Shown here piece by piece: positions 49,280 to 56,732 of a stretch of DNA of 64,000 nucleotides (its first letter is position 1; each line of letters starts with the position of its first letter). The stretch is from Mesorhizobium sp. B2-3-4. GTDB lineage: Bacteria > Pseudomonadota > Alphaproteobacteria > Rhizobiales > Rhizobiaceae. Made by a program: the position numbers and the translations under genes. The DNA is taken from contig NZ_VFVY01000007.1 of the NCBI RefSeq assembly GCF_006442315.1, positions 1-64,000 of the forward strand. Direction: 5' to 3'. Under the pieces are notes generated by a model. It had not been told where the DNA came from. It did not search any database and saw only the letters and a program-made list of their open reading frames with translations.

Positions 49280-51631
49280 ATGGTCCACGTCATCCCCCTT
49301 TCCATTGCCAAGCGCGGGCGTGATCGCGCGGCGCAACATCCGCAGGGATCGTCCGCAGACGGGACCACGCGCGGCTATGACGGCGACCTGCAGGAATTGG
49401 CCGAGCACTACCGGCAGATGACAGAGCGGCAGGAAGCGTTCGACGCCGAGCTGGCGCGCCGCAAGTTCAATGGCCAGATCGCGCAGGCCGAAGACGAGGT
49501 GACGGCGAACGCGCCGGCCGACGGTGCCGGCCTGCATGAGGCCATGTATGGCCAGGTCAATCCGTACGACGGCAGGATGGTGAAGACAGGCCTGTTCGAC
49601 AAGCTGTTCGCCGCCGCCTTGCCAAACATGCCCGAGAGCCAGCGCGCCGCTTTCGCCGGACAGAAGGAGGCGATGCGTCGAACCGGCGGGCTGCGCATGG
49701 CGGCGCGGCAGCTTCAGCGGCGCAAGGATTATGAGCAGGCCGAGGTCGACACGGCGCTGAAGACCAGCGCCATCGCCATCGGCAATGCCGATCCCGACGA
49801 TCACGTGACCTTCGAAGCGGCCAGGCAGGAGGGCCTCGACCTCATCGACAGGATGGGGGTCGATCCCGGCATCCGGCAGCAGATGGCGAAGGACTGGTTT
49901 GGCACCGCCGCCAAGGCGCGCTTCGAGGCGCTGATCGCCAGGGATCCGCAGCGCGCGCTGGATATGTTTGGTGTCGGCACGCTGGCCGCCGACGGCAAGG
50001 CTACGGCCGAGAGCGCGCAGACCCAGGGCGACTCCTTGCCGGGCGGCTCAAAGGTGGCTGCGGGGAAAAGTGACCGTGTCGGCACGCAGACCCCGGACGA
50101 ACGTATAGCACAGGCGTTCAGGGACGATCTTCCGCAGCAGGAACAGGATGCGCTGTCCTTAAAGGCAAAGCTGGCCAAGTTCACGCAGGACATCGCGACG
50201 CGCGTAGCCATCAGCCGCGCCGAGGCGGAAGCGCCAGACGAAATCGCCCGCACAGGCGCCTACTCGGGCAGCATGCCAGGCCGGGATGCCTACAGAACCA
50301 TCTATGGGCTCGACGAGGGCGACAGGCGCCTGAAGGACCTCGAATGGCAGGTCAACGTCAACAAGCAAATCTTCGACATGGGCACCATGCCGAACCAGGC
50401 GGTCAATGCCACCCTTCTTGATGCCACTTCGCAGTCCAGCGGATCGCAGGAAGACAATCCGCATCGCCTGGCAACTGCGGTCGCAGCTATGCGAATTCTC
50501 ACCGCAAGACGAACCGACGCCTGGGGCTCCGTCGCGCAGTCGGTGCCTGCAATGGCCACTGCCTGGAAAGCCGTGATCGGTGGCGGGCTCGAAGATCCCA
50601 ACGGGTATAACAAGGAAGCTTACGACAAGGCGATAGCCATCGGACTTGTCGCGCAAGAAAGACTGGGCATCGAGAACCCCCAACTCGTGCCGCAATACGT
50701 TATTCAAGAGCTTTCGGACAATCGTAATAGCCCCAGTACGTATCAGCAGGAAAAGAACGCGAAAATAACCGCGCTGCTTGCGGAAACCTCCGGCCCTGTC
50801 GCCCGGGCAGCCGTGGGTAGGCAACTGGCTGCCGCTGGTCTGGGTTGGATCTTGCCGGTCGAGGCTGGCTATCAACCGCCATCCACCAGCTCAATATTTG
50901 CATCGGAGGCCAAAGCGCTTGGCAAACTTGCCGCCAATGCAGGGATATTCTTAGGCAAGGTCAGTGACCAGATGGGCTCCAACCTTGCCTCACTGGGCGG
51001 AGCCAGCGTCAAGTCTCCAGAGAACAAAGACGTTTACTACGAGCCAGCGAACGACGTTGAAGACTTGATGATGCATCAGGGATCCGACGCGGCGACCTGG
51101 GGCTTGGGCGAAGGTGCTGGGAGAGGAATAGCGCGAGCGATTGAATGGCTCGGTTCCAAGGCGGCAGGGCAAGCAGGACGATCCGTTAGTGGTTTGGAAG
51201 CGACAAATACGCCAACCTCCAGGGTTGCTCCCGGTCAGGCTGCAGAGAGCCTTGCTGTGCCGATTGCAAAAGCAGGAACCAAACCGGAGATTTCCACCGG
51301 CACCAGTCTATACACCTACTACCCTCCAAATAACGGCTTCCTTAAAATGCCGGAAGATGGCCTGTTACCAGTGGGAGACCTTGTCGACCGGTTCGGGGAT
51401 ACATTCGGCAGATATGTGGCTCCAGCGGGTACTCCGGTTTGGATGCGAAGTCTTGTACCTGGCACCGTGGAATCCAAGCCTTATAATCTGTACGAAGTGA
51501 TGAAGCCTCTTCCTGCTTTGAAGGGAACGGCTGCACCTTGGTTCAACCAAGGGGGAGGTGGTCCTCAGTACATGTTCTATATAAGTGTCGAAGATCTAAT
51601 TCGCCTAGGCTACCTGAAATGGAGAAAATGA
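49280..51631 (+). CDS. Toxin carrier T4 with TNT-type NAD+ glycohydrolase domain
   Basis: 783 aa. The N-terminus MVHVIPLSIAKRGRDRAAQH, then RQMTERQEAFDAELARRKFN, is the shared carrier; the middle (about residues 190-635) is nearly identical to T2. At residue ~636 the sequence switches to a new C-terminus. Residues about 679-783 match the TNT domain: TYYPPNNGFLKMPEDGLLPV, LVDRFGDTFGRYVAPAGTPV, YNLYEVMKPLPALKGTAAPW, then GGGGPQYMF. Arg704, Arg711 and Gln763 fall at positions expected for the NADase site. TNT enzymes hydrolyse NAD+ and kill cells. The stop overlaps the next gene (AAATGATG). Confidence 0.85.
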   Translation: MVHVIPLSIAKRGRDRAAQHPQGSSADGTTRGYDGDLQELAEHYRQMTERQEAFDAELARRKFNGQIAQAEDEVTANAPADGAGLHEAMYGQVNPYDGRMVKTGLFDKLFAAALPNMPESQRAAFAGQKEAMRRTGGLRMAARQLQRRKDYEQAEVDTALKTSAIAIGNADPDDHVTFEAARQEGLDLIDRMGVDPGIRQQMAKDWFGTAAKARFEALIARDPQRALDMFGVGTLAADGKATAESAQTQGDSLPGGSKVAAGKSDRVGTQTPDERIAQAFRDDLPQQEQDALSLKAKLAKFTQDIATRVAISRAEAEAPDEIARTGAYSGSMPGRDAYRTIYGLDEGDRRLKDLEWQVNVNKQIFDMGTMPNQAVNATLLDATSQSSGSQEDNPHRLATAVAAMRILTARRTDAWGSVAQSVPAMATAWKAVIGGGLEDPNGYNKEAYDKAIAIGLVAQERLGIENPQLVPQYVIQELSDNRNSPSTYQQEKNAKITALLAETSGPVARAAVGRQLAAAGLGWILPVEAGYQPPSTSSIFASEAKALGKLAANAGIFLGKVSDQMGSNLASLGGASVKSPENKDVYYEPANDVEDLMMHQGSDAATWGLGEGAGRGIARAIEWLGSKAAGQAGRSVSGLEATNTPTSRVAPGQAAESLAVPIAKAGTKPEISTGTSLYTYYPPNNGFLKMPEDGLLPVGDLVDRFGDTFGRYVAPAGTPVWMRSLVPGTVESKPYNLYEVMKPLPALKGTAAPWFNQGGGGPQYMFYISVEDLIRLGYLKWRK

Positions 51632-51888
51632 TGAATAGGCACGATTTTTTGGCCCTGATCCGGGAAGAGAAAATTATGCCCCACGCCTTCAGCCTGTATG
51701 AGGTCAAAGATGAATCTCTTGTTCTGGATAAAGACGGATATCGATGGGTGGTATACTATAGTGAGCGAGGAAACCGCCTAAAAGAAATGAGTTTCCCATC
51801 GGAGTCTGGTGCTCTTGAGTATATGATAGGGCTTTTGATGGAAAGCCATACGTCTAGGCAGAAACCGGGAGGATTTATATGGCAATAG
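51628..51888 (+). CDS. Putative TNT immunity protein, first gene
   Basis: 86 aa: MMNRHDFLALIREEKIMPHA, FSLYEVKDESLVLDKDGYRW, then VVYYSERGNRLKEMSFPSES. Starts inside the toxin stop region, the usual coupling for immunity genes, and overlaps the next gene by 10 bp. Small and acidic to neutral. No family assigned. Which of the two downstream genes neutralises the toxin is unknown. Confidence 0.65.
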   Translation: MMNRHDFLALIREEKIMPHAFSLYEVKDESLVLDKDGYRWVVYYSERGNRLKEMSFPSESGALEYMIGLLMESHTSRQKPGGFIWQ

Positions 51889-52187
51889 ATCATGTCATTG
51901 TCATTGGTGGCTGGGAGGATGTCAAAGGCCACGACATCAGGCTCCAGGACTTCATCATAAACGGAGAGTCTTTCATCCCGATTTTTGTCGACGAAGCGAC
52001 ATTCAAGCGAGAGGCGGCCGGCAGCGGTTTCGAAGACCAAGGTGTTTCGATCGACCGCAATCTTCTTATCTCTATCCTCAGCGACGACCAGATGCTGCTC
52101 CTGAATCCCGGCAGCGACAGTTTGCGCATGAGACGGGCGGATCTTGCGAGAGGATTGCAGGCTGTTTTGGCTGCTCCCAGGAAATAA
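51879..52187 (+). CDS. SseB-like protein, second gene of the TNT immunity pair
   Basis: 102 aa: MAIDHVIVIGGWEDVKGHDI, SFIPIFVDEATFKREAAGSG, then MLLLNPGSDSLRMRRADLAR. The PxFxxExxF and LNPGS elements resemble the SseB N-terminal domain, which recurs in immunity cassettes. Overlaps the previous gene by 10 bp. Confidence 0.55.
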   Translation: MAIDHVIVIGGWEDVKGHDIRLQDFIINGESFIPIFVDEATFKREAAGSGFEDQGVSIDRNLLISILSDDQMLLLNPGSDSLRMRRADLARGLQAVLAAPRK

Positions 52188-52346
52188 TCCGACTGAGCAC
52201 GATAGACAGCCTGAATGACATGGCGGCAATGGGATAGGGCGGCATGGCTGACACGAGAGCTAACCAGAAAGACGATCCGGCAGGAGAAGATGGACGGCTC
52301 GCCTACGCCGAAAAGAATGTCCAATAGGATTTTATTCTCAAGTCCA
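52188..52346. other. Non-coding stretch before E3
   Basis: A 27-codon frame (ATG 52244, MADTRANQKDDPAGEDGRLA) is the only candidate and is not convincing. Probably the 3' end of the toxin unit. Confidence 0.3.
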
Positions 52347-52431
52347 TTGACGCAGTGACGGCAGCAATGCTACAATTCTGTCCATGGTGCTGATTTGCGC
52401 CAGCGACCCGCCTTCAAGGCGGGTTTTGTTT
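52347..52431 (+). promoter_or_regulatory. Element E3: promoter running into a promoter-proximal terminator
   Basis: TTGACG (52347) and TACAAT (52371), spacer 18 bp, is the strongest of the three promoters. ATGGTGCTGATTTGCGCC at 52384, then CCCGCC-TTCAA-GGCGGG with TTTTGTTT ending at 52431. Heads the capsid/tail unit. Confidence 0.75.
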
Positions 52432-52594
52432 GCGCCGCGATAGCCGATGCGGATGCCGCGATGGTTGCGGGAGGGCGGCGCTCCGGAATTCAGAATTGGC
52501 CTCTCGCCGATCGGTAGTCCCGCGCCGGCATTATTCTTCAACGGCGCCGACATCCTAGACGTTGGCGCTGCTGCCCTTCATCTCCCTGCCGGGA

Positions 52595-52621
52595 CCTTCT
52601 CCCCGTTGAACGGGGAGAAGG
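52595..52621. repeat. RIME-like hairpin
   Basis: CCTTCTCCCCGTT...AACGGGGAGAAGG, a perfect palindromic hairpin 11 bp downstream of the convergent lipoprotein stop. Same family as 7273, 49101 and 53853. Confidence 0.65.
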
Positions 52622-52631
52622 CGGCCAGGGA

Positions 52632-52949
52632 TCAATAATTGCCGTTGTAGTAGCGGTCGTCGCAGGGCGCGGTGTAGATGCGGCCGTAGCGGTCCTGGTA
52701 TCGGCAGAGCTGTTCTCCGCGCGGCTGCGGGGTGGTGGCGGAGCCGACGACGGCGCCGAGCAGCGCGCCGCTGGCCGCGCCGATGACCGTGCTCTTGGTG
52801 TTGCCGCCGATGGCCTGGCCGACAAGCGCGCCGCCGGCGCCGCCGATGAGCGCGCCGGTGGTGGCGCGCTGCTGGCCTTCGCTCTGCGTTTCGCAGCCGG
52901 CGAGGGCGGCGGTCATGAGGACGGCCAAAATCGCCTTCTTGAGTATCAT
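52632..52949 (-). CDS. Glycine-zipper lipoprotein (moron on opposite strand)
   Basis: 105 aa. Lipobox LMTAALAGCETQS, then repeated glycine-zipper helices: GALIGGAGGALVGQAIGGNT, then GAASGALLGAVVGSATTP, and a tail with YQDRYGRIYTAPCDDRYYNG. Similar small outer-membrane lipoproteins are frequent in rhizobia. It opposes the phage genes and is flanked by a RIME-like hairpin, which suggests chromosomal cargo inserted between E3 and the capsid genes. Confidence 0.85.
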   Translation of the reverse strand: MILKKAILAVLMTAALAGCETQSEGQQRATTGALIGGAGGALVGQAIGGNTKSTVIGAASGALLGAVVGSATTPQPRGEQLCRYQDRYGRIYTAPCDDRYYNGNY

Positions 52950-53265
52950 CTGGGAAACCTCCTTTTGAGGCCACGCGGGCCGATTGCGCCCAAGTGCGGT
53001 CGCATTGCGGCGGAACGGCGGCGCGCTTTCTCACGATGTGAGTCATGGTTTCTCGGGCGTTGATCGGCCGATGACGGCAAACACGCCTTTTCGAACAAGG
53101 CGATAGCGCCGCTTGCTGGCAGATCGATTCAGGCTCTTTTCGTCCGCGCCCGGCCGGCCGTCGCTTTGCCTTCGCTCCGGACGCTCGTCGTTCGGCACGC
53201 GAGGCAATTGGGTTGCCGGGCGCATGCCACACCACTTCCCGCCCCACCAACAATGGAGACATGAA
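52950..53265. other. Intergenic region before the capsid-side genes
   Basis: Contains the start region of the lipoprotein gene (AGGAGG-type site at 52967) and about 290 bp with no gene I can support. No clear sigma70 promoter was found here, so the following phage genes may depend on E3. Confidence 0.4.
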
Positions 53266-53838
53266 ATGACGCGTGGCCTTCCCCGCACACTCGCCAGAGC
53301 CGCTGCCCGCGAGGCCGGCCTTGCCCCGCCCAAGCTCGGCCTGAAGGCCGTGACCATCGGGCAGGGCGGCGCGTTCCGTACCGTGTTCACTTTCGCCGGC
53401 ATGCAGGTGCCGGTCACCGATGCGCAGGCCTATGCCTCGCAGAAGATCTTCGACTTTTCCGACGGCAAGGTGCGCATCAAGGGCGGCACGGCCAGGTTGC
53501 AGTTCGCGGTGACGACCACGCGCGCATCGACCATCAACGACGCCGCCGCGCTTACCTGGTCGCTGGGTTCGGCAGCCGCGTCGAGCGCCACGCTTGCCGG
53601 CAGCATGGTCAATGTGCTGGCGGCCACCGGCCGCACGCTGGACGGCGTCGGCGCGGCACTCTCGTCGGCCTCCACCGCCGATATCGCGGCAGCCTCGACG
53701 CTGGACGGCAGCGTCACGCCGGTCGACCTCTATCTCAACCTTGCCTTCGCCACCGGCGCCGACATCGACGCCGACGGAACGCTCGCCGTGACCGGCACGA
53801 TCACGCTGCTTTGGGAAAACTGGGGCGATAACGTCTAG
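53266..53838 (+). CDS. Phage structural-region hypothetical protein
   Basis: 190 aa from ATG 53266 with GGAGA upstream. LGLKAVTIGQGGAFRTVFTF, TDAQAYASQKIFDFSDGKVR, then a Ser/Ala-rich beta part ending TGTITLLWENWGDNV. Its place between portal and scaffold and its beta-rich, alanine-rich character suggest a head decoration or fibre-like protein; no family was recognised. Confidence 0.6.
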   Translation: MTRGLPRTLARAAAREAGLAPPKLGLKAVTIGQGGAFRTVFTFAGMQVPVTDAQAYASQKIFDFSDGKVRIKGGTARLQFAVTTTRASTINDAAALTWSLGSAAASSATLAGSMVNVLAATGRTLDGVGAALSSASTADIAAASTLDGSVTPVDLYLNLAFATGADIDADGTLAVTGTITLLWENWGDNV

Positions 53839-53852
53839 GTGCTGACGCTCTT

Positions 53853-54031
53853 CCTTCTCCCCTTGTGGGAGAAGGTGGCCGTGCGGAGCGCGGTCGGATG
53901 AGGGGTGCTTCAGCTTGGCGCAACCTCATCCAACCGGCGACACGATCGCCGAGGTCTCCCATTCCTTCACCCAACCCTCAACCGTCTCGGTGCTGACGCG
54001 CCGATCGACCTTCTCCCACAAGGGGAGAAGG
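53853..54031. repeat. Inverted pair of identical 23-bp RIME-like hairpins
   Basis: The 23 bp at 53853-53875 are the exact reverse complement of 54009-54031; both are framed CCTTCTCC and GGAGAAGG. The unit at 54009 is identical to 32976-32998 in the terminase insertion. They enclose 133 bp containing CTCATCCAACC/GGATGAGG-type arms. No gene inside. Confidence 0.7.
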
Positions 54032-54057
54032 AGAAAAAGGAAAAAAGGAAAAATCAC

Positions 54058-54969
54058 ATGACAGATCTGGCAGATGCCGGGTCCGTGGCGGCGCGTGCGC
54101 TACCGGCGGGCAACCCAGTCGGGCCATCGGCGGCCGCGGATACCGGGTCCGCCGCACCGGCCGCGAAAAGTTGGTTTGACGGTCTTTCCGAAGGCAACCG
54201 CAAGCTTGCTGAAGCCAAGGGCTGGACCAAGGCCGAAAACCTCGATCGGGTTTTCACATCCTATGCGGAGCTGGAACGGCAGCAGGGCGAGAGCCTGCGC
54301 GTTCCGGCCAAGGACGCATCCAGGGAAGACTGGGACAAGTTCCACGCCCGGCTGCCCGAGCAGATGCGTCCGCTGACATCGGCCGAAAGGGTCGAGTACC
54401 GGCGTCCGGAAGGATTGCCGGAAAACTTCGCCTATTCGGACGATCTCGCCAGCGCCTCCAAGGCCTGGGCGGTCGAAGCGGGCGCCAGCCCCAGAACCGC
54501 GCAGGCCTATCATGACAAGTTCGTCGGCTACATGGCCGAGCAGGCTCAAGCGCAGCAGATCGCGCTCGCCCGCTCGGTCGAGGCCACCCATGACGATCTG
54601 GTCAAAGAGTGGGGGCCGACCGACAGCGACGGCTTTCGCCGCAAGCTCGAGGTCGCCAACCGGGCGATGAAGAAGCTCGGCCTGGTCGATGCCTACAAGG
54701 CCAAGGGCATCCTTTTGCCTGACGGGGCGCTGACCGATCCGCAAATCGCCAAGGCGTTCCACGCCATTGGCGATGCGATGTTCAGGGAAGACACGATCGA
54801 CGCCGGCGCCCGTTCGAGCGGAGGCAATCCGTTCAAGCGCAACGCGACCGGTGACCGCAACCTGACGGCCATCTCGGCCCTCGTCAAAAGCGACCCAGCC
54901 CGCGCCCGGCGGCTGGCTCGCGAAGCGGGCGAGAATCCCGACCGCTGGATGCCCAACAACCCCCTCTAG
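54058..54969 (+). CDS. Phage scaffold/assembly protein
   Basis: 303 aa from ATG 54058. KSWFDGLSEGNRKLAEAKGW, NLDRVFTSYAELERQQGESL, then a long helical, charged middle (AQAYHDKFVGYMAEQAQAQQ, RRKLEVANRAMKKLGLVDAY) and GGNPFKRN near the end. The W(T)xxxxxxxSYxxLE opening and position just before the major capsid gene are typical of podovirus capsid scaffolds (T7 gp9 role). Confidence 0.8.
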   Translation: MTDLADAGSVAARALPAGNPVGPSAAADTGSAAPAAKSWFDGLSEGNRKLAEAKGWTKAENLDRVFTSYAELERQQGESLRVPAKDASREDWDKFHARLPEQMRPLTSAERVEYRRPEGLPENFAYSDDLASASKAWAVEAGASPRTAQAYHDKFVGYMAEQAQAQQIALARSVEATHDDLVKEWGPTDSDGFRRKLEVANRAMKKLGLVDAYKAKGILLPDGALTDPQIAKAFHAIGDAMFREDTIDAGARSSGGNPFKRNATGDRNLTAISALVKSDPARARRLAREAGENPDRWMPNNPL

Positions 54970-55029
54970 TCCGTCCGGAAACTCTACTCCGGCGGCTATC
55001 CACCCAACCCACCTGAAAGGAAGAGAAAA

Positions 55030-56019
55030 ATGGCAGATGCCTACACCCGTATCGCGGACGCGATCGTTCCGTCCGTCTATGCGCAATATGCTTTCGAGGA
55101 ACACGTCCAGTCGCTCGAGATCTACCAGGCCGGAATCCTGTTTTCCGACCCGGCGATCTCGTCCAAACTGTCGATGGGCGGCCGCTCCGTCGACATGCCC
55201 GGCTGGAAGGATCTCGGTAACGACCCGTCCGAGCCGGTCAATGACGATCCGGCCGATTCCATCGAGATGAAGAAGGTCGGCTCGCGCCGCGAGGTCGCCG
55301 CCCGCAATGTCCGCGCCCAGGCGTGGGGCGTGCCGGACCTGACCTCGATCCTGGCCGGCGACGATCCGCAGAAGCTGATCGTCAAGCGGCAGACCGAGTA
55401 CTGGCAGCGCGCCAACAAGCTGACGCTGCTCGGCATCCTGAAAGGCGTCGTCGCCGACAACATCGCCAATGACGGCGGCGACCTGGTGCGAACCACCGGC
55501 GCCTCCATCGTCGACACCGACATCATCGAGGCCGCCTATCTGATGGGCGACCGCGCCGACAAGTTCAAGACGATCTGGATGCACTCCAAGCAGATGAAGG
55601 CGCTGAAGCTCGCCGACCTCATCGACTACGTGCCGTCCTCCGAGCAGGGCGGGCCGCTCATCCCCTACTATATGGGGCTGCGCTGCGTGGTCGACGACGA
55701 CATTCCGCAGGCCGCGGGCGTCTACACCGCCTTCATGTTCAAGGACAAGGCGATCCTGTGGAACGAGCTGCCGGTCAACACCGAGGGCGGCCCGCTCGAG
55801 TTCGACCGCAAGCCGCGCCAGGGCCATGGCGGCGGCGTCACCGAAATGGTCGGCCGCCGGCATTTCGTGCCGCACGTGCCCGGCACCCGCTTCCTCGACG
55901 CCTCCTCGGCCGGCGAGTTCGCCACCGACGCCGAACTCGCGCTGGCGGCGAACTGGGACCGCACGGCGTCCAGCGTCAAGAACATGACCTTCATCGCGCT
56001 GAAGACCACCGAGGCTTGA
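55030..56019 (+). CDS. Major capsid protein
   Basis: 329 aa. AYTRIADAIVPSVYAQYAFE, SSKLSMGGRSVDMPGWKDLG, KQTEYWQRANKLTLLGILKG-like core and a late GGVTEMVGRRHFVPHVPGTR, then TDAELALAANWDRT. The order of a capsid N-arm, substrate-like core and C-terminal domain, plus its place after scaffold and before gp11-like genes, identify it as the coat protein. AAAGGAAGAG precedes the ATG. It appears intact. Confidence 0.88.
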   Translation: MADAYTRIADAIVPSVYAQYAFEEHVQSLEIYQAGILFSDPAISSKLSMGGRSVDMPGWKDLGNDPSEPVNDDPADSIEMKKVGSRREVAARNVRAQAWGVPDLTSILAGDDPQKLIVKRQTEYWQRANKLTLLGILKGVVADNIANDGGDLVRTTGASIVDTDIIEAAYLMGDRADKFKTIWMHSKQMKALKLADLIDYVPSSEQGGPLIPYYMGLRCVVDDDIPQAAGVYTAFMFKDKAILWNELPVNTEGGPLEFDRKPRQGHGGGVTEMVGRRHFVPHVPGTRFLDASSAGEFATDAELALAANWDRTASSVKNMTFIALKTTEA

Positions 56020-56132
56020 ACCGAGGCGAGGGGGCGGGGGCTAGGAGCTCCCGCCCAATCTCGTCTGGACTGCATTTCTTCGCGCAAAGGGTCGAGACTT
56101 GGCCGACCCGAAATCAATGGAGGCGCTGACCC

Positions 56133-56732
56133 ATGGCCATCACCCCGCTCGATATCGCCAACATGGCGCTCGCCGTGCTTGACGAGGCGCCGATCGACAG
56201 CCTCGACCAGGACGTCAAGGCGGCACGCCTGCTCAACCTGCATTTCGATCTGACGCGCGAAGGCGAACTGACCAGGCACGCCTGGGTGTTCGCGATCCTG
56301 CGCGCCACGGTCGCCGGGTCGTTCGCCGGCGACGGCGCCTGCGCGCTGAACTTCGCCTATGAGCTTCCCGCCGACTGCCTGCGCCCCTTGCCGCTGACCC
56401 ACAATGCCGAACCGGACGGCGTGCCGGTCTCATGGCGACAGGAGGCGGGGCTGATCTACTCGGACCAGCCCGGGCCGCTGATCATCCGCTACATCGCCAA
56501 TCTCACCGATCCCAACGATTGGGACGCGCTGTTCACCGAGGTGCTGGTGGCCGCGCTCGCCGTCAAGGTGGCGCATCCGTTGACGCACAAGTCGGGCATG
56601 ATCGACATTGCCCGCTCGGCCTATGACCGGGCGCTGGACGCCGCCTTCAACGCCAATGCCGTCCAGCGCGGCGGGCGTCTCTACGACGGGTCATGGTCCA
56701 TGCAGCGCGGCGACGTCAGGAGGGCGCGCTGA
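56133..56732 (+). CDS. Tail tubular protein A-like (T7 gp11 role)
   Basis: 199 aa. MAITPLDIANMALAVLDEAP, AARLLNLHFDLTREGELTRH, WVFAILRATV and LPADCLRPLPL match the gp11-like tail-adaptor family that docks on the portal. The end ARSAYDRALDAAFNANAVQR is also typical. Overlaps the next gene by one base of its stop (TGATGG). Confidence 0.85.
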   Translation: MAITPLDIANMALAVLDEAPIDSLDQDVKAARLLNLHFDLTREGELTRHAWVFAILRATVAGSFAGDGACALNFAYELPADCLRPLPLTHNAEPDGVPVSWRQEAGLIYSDQPGPLIIRYIANLTDPNDWDALFTEVLVAALAVKVAHPLTHKSGMIDIARSAYDRALDAAFNANAVQRGGRLYDGSWSMQRGDVRRAR

